From contig NZ_FZMO01000468.1 of assembly GCF_900197875.1 (NCBI RefSeq), forward strand, positions 1 through 36,074: DNA of 36,074 bases, in the 5' to 3' direction. The position numbers and the translations under genes are program-made. How positions within the stretch are numbered: the stretch's first letter is position 1; each line of letters opens with the position of its first letter. Below, piece by piece: positions 17,881-25,975 of this stretch. The stretch is from Frankia canadensis (GTDB lineage Bacteria; Actinomycetota; Actinomycetes; Frankiales; Frankiaceae). The notes below the pieces were generated by a model. That model was given only the letters and a program-made list of their open reading frames with translations. It had not been told where the DNA came from and ran no database searches.

Positions 17881-20487
17881 GTGCCTGAGGCAGCCCCGGT
17901 GACCACCGGAGCGACGTCGCCCGCCGCCCCGACCAGGGAGTCGGGGTCGGCGGACGATGCCGCGCGCCCGGTTTCCACCGCTGCGAGCCGGGAGGCGTCG
18001 ACGCCGGACGGCCGAGGCCTGGCGGCCACCCCACCCGCGGCTCCCGCGCGCGACGCGACCTCCGCGGCTCCCACGGCCAGCACCCCCGCCACCGCCACAC
18101 CCGCCACACCCGGTGCCGACCTCGCCTCCGCGACCACCGCGGCGATGTCCGGGGACGACGGGTCGCCGGTGATTCCCCGGCTGGGGCATGAGTCGCCGCC
18201 GCTGCCGCGGCGCGTGCGCGGCCGGTTGTCCCGGCTGTCCACCCACCGGGCCACGCCGTCGTCCGCGCTCGATCCGGTTCTGCGCGGCCTGCTCGCGAAC
18301 CACCCGCGGGCCGACATCACGCAGGTCCAGCGGGCCTTCGAGGTCGCCGACGCGGCCCACGCGGGCCAGGTGCGCTTCTCCGGCCACCTCTACATCACGC
18401 ATCCGATCGCGGTGGCGAGCATCCTCGCGGATCTCGGCATGGACACGACGACGCTGTCGGCGGCGCTCCTGCACGACACGCTGGAGGAGACCTCCCTGAC
18501 CCCGGAGGCGATCCGGGAGACCTTCGGGGACCAGATCGCGCTCATCGTCGACGCGGTCAGCAAGCTGAACCGGGTCAAGGTCGGCGAGGCGGCGCAGGCG
18601 GAGACGATCCGGCGGATGGTCGTGGCGATGGCCCGCGACCCCCGGGCGCTGGTCGTCAAGCTCGCCGACCGGCTGCACAACATGCGCACCCTGCGCTTCC
18701 TGCCCGAGCACAAGCAGGAGCGCAAGGCGCGCGAGACGCTGGAGGTGTACGCCCCGCTCGCGCACCGCCTCGGGATGAACTCGCTGAAGTGGGAGCTGGA
18801 GGACCTCGCCTTCGCGGCGCTGTACCCCAAGCGCTACGACGAGATCGTCCGGCTGGTGGCCGACCGTGCGCCCAGCCGAGACGTCTACCTCGCCGAGGTG
18901 ATCGGGCAGGTGCAGTCCGGCCTGCGCGAGGCCCGGATCCGCGCGGTGGTCTCCGGTCGGCCGAAGCACTACTACTCGATCTACCAGAAGATGGTGGTGC
19001 GCGGCCGGTCGTTCGACGACATCTACGATCTGGTCGGCATCCGTGTCCTCGTCGACTCGGTGCGTGACTGTTACGCGACATTGGGTAATGTCCATGCGAA
19101 CTGGAAGCCGATTCCTGGCCGGTTCAAGGACTACATCGCGATGCCCAAGTTCAACATGTACCAGTCGCTGCACACGACGGTCATCGGCCCGGAGGGCAAA
19201 CCGGTCGAGCTGCAGATCCGCACGCACGCCATGCACAACCGGGCCGAGTACGGCATCGCCGCCCACTGGAAGTACAAGGAGGACGGCGTCGGCGCCCGGT
19301 CGTCGGCCGGCGTCGCGGAAAGCTCGCGCGCCACCCGCCGCCGCGGCGGCGGCCCGGAACCGGACCTCACCAGCTGGCTGCGCCAGGTGCTGGACTGGCA
19401 GCGCGAGACGGCCGATCCCGGCGAGTTCCTCGACAGCCTGCGCTTCGCCGCCGAGACCGACGAGGTCTTCGTCTTCACCCCGAAGGGCGACGTCATCCCG
19501 CTGCCGGCGGGCTCCACCCCGGTCGACTTCGCCTACGCGGTGCACACCGACGTCGGCCACCACTGCGTGGGCGCGCGGATCAACGGCCGGATCGCGGCGC
19601 TGGACACCCCGCTCGACAACGGCGACGCCGTCGAGGTCTTCACCTCCCGGGCGCACTCGGCCGGGCCGAGCGGGGACTGGCTGATGTTCGTCCGCTCGTC
19701 GCGGGCGCGGGCGAAGATCCGCCAGTGGCACGCGCGCGAGCGGCGCGAGGACGCGATCGTCGCCGGGCGCGACGCGATCGGCCGGGCGATGCGCCGCCAC
19801 GGGCTGCCGCTGTCCCGGCTGATGAGCGGCGACGCACTGCTCGGGCTCGCCAAGGACATGCGCTACGCCGACGTGGCCGCGCTCTACGCGGCGGTGGGGG
19901 AGAACCACGTCAGCGCCGCGTCGGTGGTCTCGAAGCTCCTGGTGAGCCTCGGCGGCCCGGAGGGCGCCGAGGAGGACGTCGGCGAGACCGAGCTGCCGAT
20001 CCGCACGCTGCGCCGCTCCACCGGCGAGCCCGGCGTCCTCGTCACCGGGGCGCCGGACGTGTGGACGAAGCTCGCCCGCTGCTGCGCGCCGATGCCGGGC
20101 GACGAGATCGCGGGCTTCGTCACCCGGGGCAAGGGCGTGTCGGTCCACCGCAGCGACTGCGCGAACCTCACCGGTCTGCGCGGCGGGCCGCACGACCGGC
20201 TCGTCGACGTCGAGTGGGCGCCGTCGTCGGGATCGGTGTTCCTCGCCGTCATCCAGGTGGAGGCGCAGGACCGGACGAAACTGCTGTCGGACGTCACCCG
20301 GGTGCTGTCCGACCGGCATGTGAACATCCTGTCCGCGTCGGTGGCCACCACCCGCGACCAGGTCGCGGTCAGTCGCTTCACCTTCGAGATGGGGGACGCG
20401 AAGCATCTCGGGAACATCCTGAGTGCGGTGCGGTCGCTCGACGGGGTCTACGACTGTTTCCGCGTCACGTCGGGCGTATCGGTCTAG
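17881..20487 (+). CDS. (p)ppGpp synthetase/hydrolase, RelA-type, altered hydrolase motif
   Basis: This 868-residue long RSH protein controls the stringent-response alarmone. A 120-residue Ala/Pro/Thr-rich extension is followed by the HD hydrolase domain (about 130-310), synthetase domain (about 335-465), TGS (527-590), the zinc-finger-like region (RCC 733-735) and ACT (about 788-862). The synthetase is intact: GRPKH 359-363, K370, D383 (IYDLVGIR) and E443 (ELQIRT). The hydrolase motif departs from the norm: HDTLEET (198-204) instead of HDxVEDT, RFSGHLY (165-171) instead of RKSGEPY, and VDAVSKLN (223-230) instead of VDGVTKLx. The metal ligands H174, H198 and D199 and the ADRLHNMRT block remain. 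Hydrolase activity may be weak. The start is GTG after aggagcgg. Confidence 0.95.
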   Translation: MPEAAPVTTGATSPAAPTRESGSADDAARPVSTAASREASTPDGRGLAATPPAAPARDATSAAPTASTPATATPATPGADLASATTAAMSGDDGSPVIPRLGHESPPLPRRVRGRLSRLSTHRATPSSALDPVLRGLLANHPRADITQVQRAFEVADAAHAGQVRFSGHLYITHPIAVASILADLGMDTTTLSAALLHDTLEETSLTPEAIRETFGDQIALIVDAVSKLNRVKVGEAAQAETIRRMVVAMARDPRALVVKLADRLHNMRTLRFLPEHKQERKARETLEVYAPLAHRLGMNSLKWELEDLAFAALYPKRYDEIVRLVADRAPSRDVYLAEVIGQVQSGLREARIRAVVSGRPKHYYSIYQKMVVRGRSFDDIYDLVGIRVLVDSVRDCYATLGNVHANWKPIPGRFKDYIAMPKFNMYQSLHTTVIGPEGKPVELQIRTHAMHNRAEYGIAAHWKYKEDGVGARSSAGVAESSRATRRRGGGPEPDLTSWLRQVLDWQRETADPGEFLDSLRFAAETDEVFVFTPKGDVIPLPAGSTPVDFAYAVHTDVGHHCVGARINGRIAALDTPLDNGDAVEVFTSRAHSAGPSGDWLMFVRSSRARAKIRQWHARERREDAIVAGRDAIGRAMRRHGLPLSRLMSGDALLGLAKDMRYADVAALYAAVGENHVSAASVVSKLLVSLGGPEGAEEDVGETELPIRTLRRSTGEPGVLVTGAPDVWTKLARCCAPMPGDEIAGFVTRGKGVSVHRSDCANLTGLRGGPHDRLVDVEWAPSSGSVFLAVIQVEAQDRTKLLSDVTRVLSDRHVNILSASVATTRDQVAVSRFTFEMGDAKHLGNILSAVRSLDGVYDCFRVTSGVSV

Positions 20488-20508
20488 CGAGACACAAGGG
20501 GGCGCGCC

Positions 20509-23304
20509 ATGGACGCAGATACCGTGGGTGCGGGCCTGCCCGCCGGTGGTGGGCTGTCCCCGGCGCTGTCGAGGGCGGACGCCGACGACCCGTCGCGCGC
20601 CCTGTCCGCGGCGCGGCAGGCAAGCGTCCGCCTGGCCCACCTGGCCCGGCGGATGGCGACGCCGCGGATGTCGCAGGTGCCGCCAGAGCTGCGGGGCATC
20701 GTCGAGGCCCACCGCGACGTCCACCCCCGCGCCGACCTCGCGACCCTGGTGCACGCCTACGGCGTCGCCGAGCGGCTGCACGCCGGCCAGATGCGTCGCA
20801 GCGGTGATCCGTACATCAGCCACCCGCTGGCCGTCACCGAGGCCCTTGCCGAGCTCGGCGTCGACACCACCACCCTCGTCGCCGCGCTGCTGCACGACAC
20901 GGTGGAGGACACCGGCTACTCCCTTGACGCCGTCACCGAGGAGTTCGGCGGCGAGGTCGCCAACCTCGTCGACGGCGTCACCAAGCTCGACAAGATGCGC
21001 TTCGGGGAAGCGGCCGAGGCCGAGACGCTGCGCAAGCTGATCGTCGCGCTCGCCCGGGACTACCGGGTGCTCGTCATCAAGATTGCCGACCGACTGCACA
21101 ACATGCGCACGCTCGACTTCATGTCCCCGGCCAAGCAGGTGAAGATCTCCCGGGTCACGCTGGAGATCCTCGCCCCGCTGGCGCACCGGCTCGGGGTGAG
21201 CGTCATCAAGCGCGAGCTCGAGGACCGCGCCTTCGCCGTGCTGCATCCCGCCGAGCACGCCCGCATCGCCGCGATCGTCGACGAGTTCACCGCCGCCGAG
21301 CGTGAGAGCGACTCGGTCGGCGCCATGGTGACCCGGTTGCGCGGCGGGCTCGCCTCGGCGCGCATCGACGGCGAGGTCGCCGTCCGCGCCAGCCACCTGT
21401 TCTCGATCTACAAGCGGGCGCAGGAACGGGCCCGGCCGCCGCAGGACTACACCGACATCGTCCGGGTCCTCGTCCTCGTCGACGAGGTGACCGACTGCTA
21501 CGCCGCGCTCGGCGTCATCCACGCACTGTGGCGACCCGTCCCGGGCCGGCTGCGCGACTTCGTCGCCACGCCGAAGTTCAACATGTACCAGTCGCTGCAC
21601 ACCACCGTCGTCGACGACGCCGGGCGCAGCATCGACATCCAGATCCGCACCCTTTCGATGCACCGGCTGGCCGAGACCGGCATCGTCGCCCGCCCGGTCG
21701 GGCCCGGCGCCGACGGTGCCCGGCTGGAGGGCCTGTCCTGGCTGCACAGCCTGCTGGACTGGCAGGAGGACACGGTCGACTCGGACGAGTTCCTCGAGTC
21801 GCTGTCCTCCGACCTGGAGTCCGACGAGGTGCTGGCCTTCACCCCCAAGGGGCGGATGATCGCGCTGCCGGCGAGGTCGTCACCGGTGGACGTCGCCTAC
21901 GCGGTGCACACCGACATCGGCCACCGGGCCATCGGCGCGCGGGTCAACGGCCGGCTCGTGCCCCTGCACACCCGGCTCCGCAACGGCGACGTCGTCGAGA
22001 TCCTCACCTCCAACCTGCCCGGAGCCGGCCCGTCGGAGGACTGGCTGCGTTTCGTGCGGACCTCTCGGGCACGGGTGCGCATCCGCCGCCGCCTCGCCCG
22101 CCAGCGCCGCGACGCGGCGAACGCCGCCATCCGCCAGGTCGGCGCCGACAGCGCGCCCGAGGGCGGTGTCGCGGCCGACGGCACCGCCGGCGAGGTCGCC
22201 GCCCAGCTCGCCGGCATCGACAGGTCGGCTGGCGGTGCCACCACCGGCACCGCGCCCCGCCCCGTCGCCGAGACCGCGACGGCGGCCGTCGACGGCACGA
22301 CGGCGCACGGCACGACGGCGCACGGCACGCACGGCGAGGATGTCCGGGTCGGCGACGTCCCCGCCCACCCCACGGCCTCCGCCGCGGGTGTCGAGGACGC
22401 CCCCGCCGGTACCGCTGGGGTCGACAGCGCACTCGCGGCCGACCACGACCACGCCGCCGAGGACGAGGGGAACGCGGCCGGCCCGCCTGCCGGTGACCTG
22501 CCCGCCGCGGCCCGCGCCACGCCCGCGCCCCCCGCCGCTGCCGCGCCCACCGCGTGCGTCGCCACCGGACCCGCTACTGAACCCGCCCCCGGTGGGGGTG
22601 CGGCCCACGGTGCGCGCGACGACGCTGGCGCCGACGCCGTCGCCGCTGCCGGCGGTCCCGCGGCCGAGGGCCTGGAGGGCGTCACCGTGGCGGCCGGCCG
22701 TGGCGGCCGGCGCGCGGCGGGGCGCGATCGGGGCCGAGCGGTCGAGGGCGCCGCGTCGTCCCGGCAGGCACTTCGCCGGGGAGCGCCGAGCCTCGTCGCG
22801 GTGGTCGACGACGGCACGGGCACCCGCACACCGGTCCGCCTCGCCCGATGTTGCCTCCCGCTGCCGGGTGACGCCGTGGTCGGCCTCACCACCCATGGCA
22901 GCTCGGTCTCCCTGCACCGGTGCGAGTGCGCGAACGCGACCGAGGTGCGCGCCGAGCGGGAGCGGCTGACGGTCGCCGTCTGGTCGGCGCCGGACGTGGC
23001 GACGTTCCCCGCGGAGATCGGCGTCGAGGCCTTCGACCGGTACGGGCTGCTCGCCGACATCACCGAGGTGCTCTCGGAGACGTCGGTGTCCGTCCGCGCC
23101 GCCTCCACGGCGACCTCCGAGGACCGGGTCGCGCACGCCCGCTTCACCATCGAGGTGACCGGGCCCGGCCAGCTGGACGCGGTTCTCAGCGCCGTGCGTG
23201 GCGTCGGTGGCGTCTATGACAGCTACCGGGTGTGCCAGACCCAGCCGCCGGCGACGCCGGCGCGACGGACCAGCCGGGACGTGCAGCCGCCGACCCGGCA
23301 CTGA
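20509..23304 (+). CDS. Second RSH protein: hydrolase intact, synthetase degenerate
   Basis: This 931-residue RSH paralogue starts 21 bp after the first, with aaggggg before its ATG. The hydrolase domain (about 60-250) is canonical: RRSGDPYISHP (96-106), HDTVEDT (129-135), VDGVTKLD (154-161) and ADRLHNMRT. In the synthetase domain GRPKH is replaced by VRASH (292-296). The segment holding the metal-binding Asp of IYDLVGIR is shortened to DIVRVLVLV (316-324), without it. The Glu of ELQIRT is Asp (DIQIRT, 376-381). Synthesis is therefore unlikely. TGS (about 440-503) is followed by a 210-residue low-complexity linker, then RCC (780-782) and ACT (about 832-906). It recalls Streptomyces RshA. Co-transcription with the first gene is probable. 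Confidence 0.93.
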   Translation: MDADTVGAGLPAGGGLSPALSRADADDPSRALSAARQASVRLAHLARRMATPRMSQVPPELRGIVEAHRDVHPRADLATLVHAYGVAERLHAGQMRRSGDPYISHPLAVTEALAELGVDTTTLVAALLHDTVEDTGYSLDAVTEEFGGEVANLVDGVTKLDKMRFGEAAEAETLRKLIVALARDYRVLVIKIADRLHNMRTLDFMSPAKQVKISRVTLEILAPLAHRLGVSVIKRELEDRAFAVLHPAEHARIAAIVDEFTAAERESDSVGAMVTRLRGGLASARIDGEVAVRASHLFSIYKRAQERARPPQDYTDIVRVLVLVDEVTDCYAALGVIHALWRPVPGRLRDFVATPKFNMYQSLHTTVVDDAGRSIDIQIRTLSMHRLAETGIVARPVGPGADGARLEGLSWLHSLLDWQEDTVDSDEFLESLSSDLESDEVLAFTPKGRMIALPARSSPVDVAYAVHTDIGHRAIGARVNGRLVPLHTRLRNGDVVEILTSNLPGAGPSEDWLRFVRTSRARVRIRRRLARQRRDAANAAIRQVGADSAPEGGVAADGTAGEVAAQLAGIDRSAGGATTGTAPRPVAETATAAVDGTTAHGTTAHGTHGEDVRVGDVPAHPTASAAGVEDAPAGTAGVDSALAADHDHAAEDEGNAAGPPAGDLPAAARATPAPPAAAAPTACVATGPATEPAPGGGAAHGARDDAGADAVAAAGGPAAEGLEGVTVAAGRGGRRAAGRDRGRAVEGAASSRQALRRGAPSLVAVVDDGTGTRTPVRLARCCLPLPGDAVVGLTTHGSSVSLHRCECANATEVRAERERLTVAVWSAPDVATFPAEIGVEAFDRYGLLADITEVLSETSVSVRAASTATSEDRVAHARFTIEVTGPGQLDAVLSAVRGVGGVYDSYRVCQTQPPATPARRTSRDVQPPTRH

Positions 23305-23829
23305 CCGGGCCGCGCGCGTTCCGCGCCAGGTCCGGTCGAGCAATGACCACGGAACCTACCGGAATCGTCCGATACTGGACATTGGCTGATTCGCAAGAGT
23401 GGTCGCCCGGCCACACAGTCATAACCCTTGCGGGCACATCCGGATGGTCCGTGCGGGATAACCCCCAAGGTGCCGTTCCGGTGACGCCGCGTCCCGCCGA
23501 CACGGCCACCCGGATTTCCGCGCCTTGGCCCGGGCGGGCTCATTGCCGAGAAAGCATTTTTCGCCCGGCGACCCGGCGTGGCCGGCGCCGATGCGCGGTC
23601 GTGCCCGATCCGTCCTGCGCTCAGCGTGGTGTATCCACCCCGGAAAGTGCCCTCCACATCAACCCGCCGTTAACGGGTGGCACCGATACCCATCCGTTCC
23701 GGGTAGATAAGAGGTGGAATGTCTGAAGAAGAATACCGATGACACTTCTGGGTGCCAAAAAATCGACGGCCCAAGTGACCTGTCGATGTAGAGTATCGCG
23801 GGTATCCCCGTGTCCAGATGGGAGTGCGC
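23305..23829 (+). promoter_or_regulatory. 525-bp intergenic region upstream of cutA
   Basis: This stretch is distinctly less G+C-rich than its neighbours and contains no gene I can support. A hairpin lies at 23672-23698 (AACGGGTGG with CCATCCGTT, one G-U pair, 9-base loop), followed by an AT-rich run (tagataag). TAGAGT near 23791 is a possible -10 for cutA. An open frame from 23343 to 23726 has codon use unlike the genes around it and is not called. Confidence 0.4.
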
Positions 23830-24159
23830 ATGGGTCACCTGCAGGTCATCGTGAGTATCGACTCCCGGGAAGGTGCAGAACGTATCGCCCGGGCCCTGGT
23901 GGAGGCTCGACTGGTCGCCTGTTTCCAGGTGCTCGGACCGATGCGGAGCATCTATCGCTGGAAGGGCGAGATCGAGCAGGCCGACGAATGGCTCTGTCTC
24001 GCGAAAACCACGACCGAGCGATTCGACGAGCTCCGCGAGCGGCTCGTCGTCCTGCACCCGTACGACAATCCTGAGATCATCGCCACCCCGATCGTCGCGG
24101 GCCACGCCGACTACCTGCAGTGGATCACGACGGAGACCGCTCCCACCGTGCGCAGCTGA
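23830..24159 (+). CDS. CutA-type divalent cation tolerance protein
   Basis: This small trimeric cytosolic protein of 109 residues belongs to the CutA1 family, historically linked to copper tolerance but of uncertain function. Family blocks are clear: GAERIARALVEARLVACFQV near the N-terminus, SIYRWKGEIE (about 40-49), KTTTERFDEL (59-68), LHPYDNPEIIATPI (75-88) and DYLQWI near the end. An ATG at 23818 is in frame. The ATG at 23830 is preferred because GGAG lies 5 bp before it. It stands alone between a long upstream gap and strong downstream terminators. Confidence 0.92.
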   Translation: MGHLQVIVSIDSREGAERIARALVEARLVACFQVLGPMRSIYRWKGEIEQADEWLCLAKTTTERFDELRERLVVLHPYDNPEIIATPIVAGHADYLQWITTETAPTVRS

Positions 24160-24209
24160 CGTCCGGTTTCCGCGCCGGCCCTGGCGGGGCCGGGGCGGCG
24201 ACCGGACGT
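24159..24209. terminator. Terminator after cutA
   Basis: ACGTCCGGT (24159-24167) pairs exactly with ACCGGACGT (24201-24209). Inside lies a second potential pairing, CCGGCC with GGCCGG. It begins at the last base of the cutA stop. Confidence 0.55.
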
Positions 24210-24219
24210 CGTGCCACCA

Positions 24220-24258
24220 GGCGGTCGTCCCACCCCGGCGCGGGTGGGACGATCCGCC
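24220..24258. terminator. Terminator for the minus-strand XRE regulator
   Basis: GGCGGTCGTCCCACCC (24220-24235) pairs with 24242-24258 along 16 bp, with one bulged base and a 6-base loop. It lies 40 bp from the stop of the minus-strand regulator, giving each of the two convergent genes its own hairpin. Confidence 0.55.
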
Positions 24259-24298
24259 GAGGCCGCGGGAGGGCGGTCCCGGCGAGATCGTCGGGCGG

Positions 24299-25807
24299 TC
24301 AGACCAGGGCGCGCAGCTGGTCGTCCAGGTCGCGCACGGCCGCGGTGTGCTGCCAGGGCCGCAGGTGCTCCCGGGTACGGCGGATGCGGGAGAGGCCGAG
24401 CGAGAAGTCCGTCTGCGCCACGATCGCGAGCGACTCGGCCGCGAAGTGACAGGCCGCCTCGATCTCGCGGCGCTGGATGTGCACCTCGGCGATGTCGCTC
24501 ATCAGCAGCGACCGCTTCTTCGTGGCGCCGGGGCCCGACGCGCGTAGCGCCTCGGTGGCCGCGGCGTAGGCCGCCGCCGGGCGGCGCAGCCGGGTGTAGG
24601 TGGTGACCTTCAGACCGTCCAGGCGGCCGCGGTCGAAGAACTGGGTCCAGACCCGGCCGCCGTCGTTCTCACCGCGCTCGAAGGCGTCCTGGGCCCGGTC
24701 GAGCGCGGCGAGCGCCGCCCGGCCCTCCCCGCGCGCGGCCTGCTCCTCGGCCTCCCGGGCGGCGAGCCACGCCCGGGTCATCACCGTGCTGCCGCCCGCG
24801 GCCCGCCGCTGGGCCTCGCCGAGCAGGGCGCAGGCCTGGTCGTGCCGGCCCTGGCTGGCCGTCTGGTAGCTCTCGTAGCCCAGCACGCAGGCCCACAGCC
24901 CGTGGTCGTCGGCGTCGCGGGCCGCCTCGATCGCGACCCGGTAGTAGGCCACCGTCGCGGGCAGGTCGTTCATGTCGAAGGCCAGCCAGCCGGCCAGCGC
25001 GGCGGTCTCGCCGGCGGTGGACGTCAGCGACCGGCGCACCGGCGAGCGACCGGTGGACTCCAGCAGCTGGGTGATCCGGCCGAGATGCTCGGTGACCCGC
25101 TGCATGAGGACGCGGGCCGGCACCCGCTCCTCCAGGCCGTACAGCCCCGCCGTGCGCTGGCCGAGCTCCTCGGCGAGCTCGGGGGTGACCGTGGCGCGCC
25201 GGCGCAGCGCCGCGGAGAGCCGCTCCCAGGGCGGACAGTCGGCCCCCGCGGTCATCGGGACCACCGCGACACCGCCGGCGGCGGCGAGCAGGCGCAGTAC
25301 GTCGCGCCGTTCCACGGGAATGCCATTCGGGTCGATCACGGCGCTGTCGGCGTGCAGAACCAGCGTGCTGCCGGGCGTCACCTCGCGGCCCGTGGGGCGC
25401 TCCCCGCCGGCGGCCGCCGGCGCCATACCCCGGCCCATTCCCGGGTGCATTGCCGCGCCGCCCGGCGGCAGCGCCTCGTCGTCCACGAAACCGAGTTCGA
25501 CCGACGACCGGCCGAATAGGGCCCGCAGCAGCCGCTGATAACGCAGGCTTGGTTTCTTGTCGCCCTTCTCCCACTTGCAGATCATGTTTCCGGTCACCCC
25601 GGCCTCGCGGCCCTCGTGGATGACGGAGAAGCGGCGGATCTCGGTGGCGAGCCGTTCCTGCGACCAGCCTCGCTCCTCCCGGCTCAGGCGCAGCCGCGCG
25701 TTCGGCGTGCGGGTAGCCTGACCGCGGACCGTACGGGCGCCGTCGGAAGACAAGCCGGCGGCCGCGGGCGTCCGAGAAGGTACCGAAGGACCGGTCGTGA
25801 GCTGCAT
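24299..25807 (-). CDS. XRE-family regulator with TPR-like C-terminal region
   Basis: This 502-residue protein of a class common in Streptomyces and relatives has a Cro/C1-type helix-turn-helix (about 37-95, with GWSQERLATEIRR and MICKWEKGDKKPS), a low-complexity linker, the segment RRDVLRLLAAAGGVAV, and an alpha-helical TPR-like half (about 250-500). Such proteins are often orphan regulators whose C-terminal half senses a signal or peptide. The target is unknown. A TTG at 25825 is in frame, but the ATG at 25807 has cggagg 7 bp before it. The gene is divergent from an SF2 helicase. A 14-bp palindrome just upstream may be its own operator. Confidence 0.87.
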   Translation of the reverse strand: MQLTTGPSVPSRTPAAAGLSSDGARTVRGQATRTPNARLRLSREERGWSQERLATEIRRFSVIHEGREAGVTGNMICKWEKGDKKPSLRYQRLLRALFGRSSVELGFVDDEALPPGGAAMHPGMGRGMAPAAAGGERPTGREVTPGSTLVLHADSAVIDPNGIPVERRDVLRLLAAAGGVAVVPMTAGADCPPWERLSAALRRRATVTPELAEELGQRTAGLYGLEERVPARVLMQRVTEHLGRITQLLESTGRSPVRRSLTSTAGETAALAGWLAFDMNDLPATVAYYRVAIEAARDADDHGLWACVLGYESYQTASQGRHDQACALLGEAQRRAAGGSTVMTRAWLAAREAEEQAARGEGRAALAALDRAQDAFERGENDGGRVWTQFFDRGRLDGLKVTTYTRLRRPAAAYAAATEALRASGPGATKKRSLLMSDIAEVHIQRREIEAACHFAAESLAIVAQTDFSLGLSRIRRTREHLRPWQHTAAVRDLDDQLRALV

Positions 25808-25820
25808 CGGGGCCTCCGAA

Positions 25821-25834
25821 GTCAATCGGTTGAC
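25821..25834. promoter_or_regulatory. Palindrome upstream of XRE regulator, candidate operator
   Basis: GTCAATCGGTTGAC has exact GTCAA/TTGAC arms with a 4-base centre. It lies 13 bp from the start of the regulator and within the AT-richer region shared with the divergent helicase gene. Its position suggests autoregulation, which is inference. Confidence 0.35.
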
Positions 25835-25975
25835 TCCTGGAGCTTAACCCTCTGTGAGATAAGACGGTCATACTGTCCGTGGTCCCTTCGGGACCAGTTC
25901 CGGGAAGAATGTGGTCCTGGTGGCACGCGGGCGGGCTGCGCGCCACCGCCGGCCGCCGCCTTCTACAGTGAGTGG

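Noticed and set aside
17857-21747. 1296-codon minus-strand frame opposite the rel genes
   Set aside because: It covers two well-supported RSH genes, and its translation is Arg/Asp/His-rich with no family blocks.
23343-23726. 127-codon frame upstream of cutA
   Set aside because: Third-position composition is unlike the neighbouring genes, no domain is recognisable, and there is no good ribosome site.
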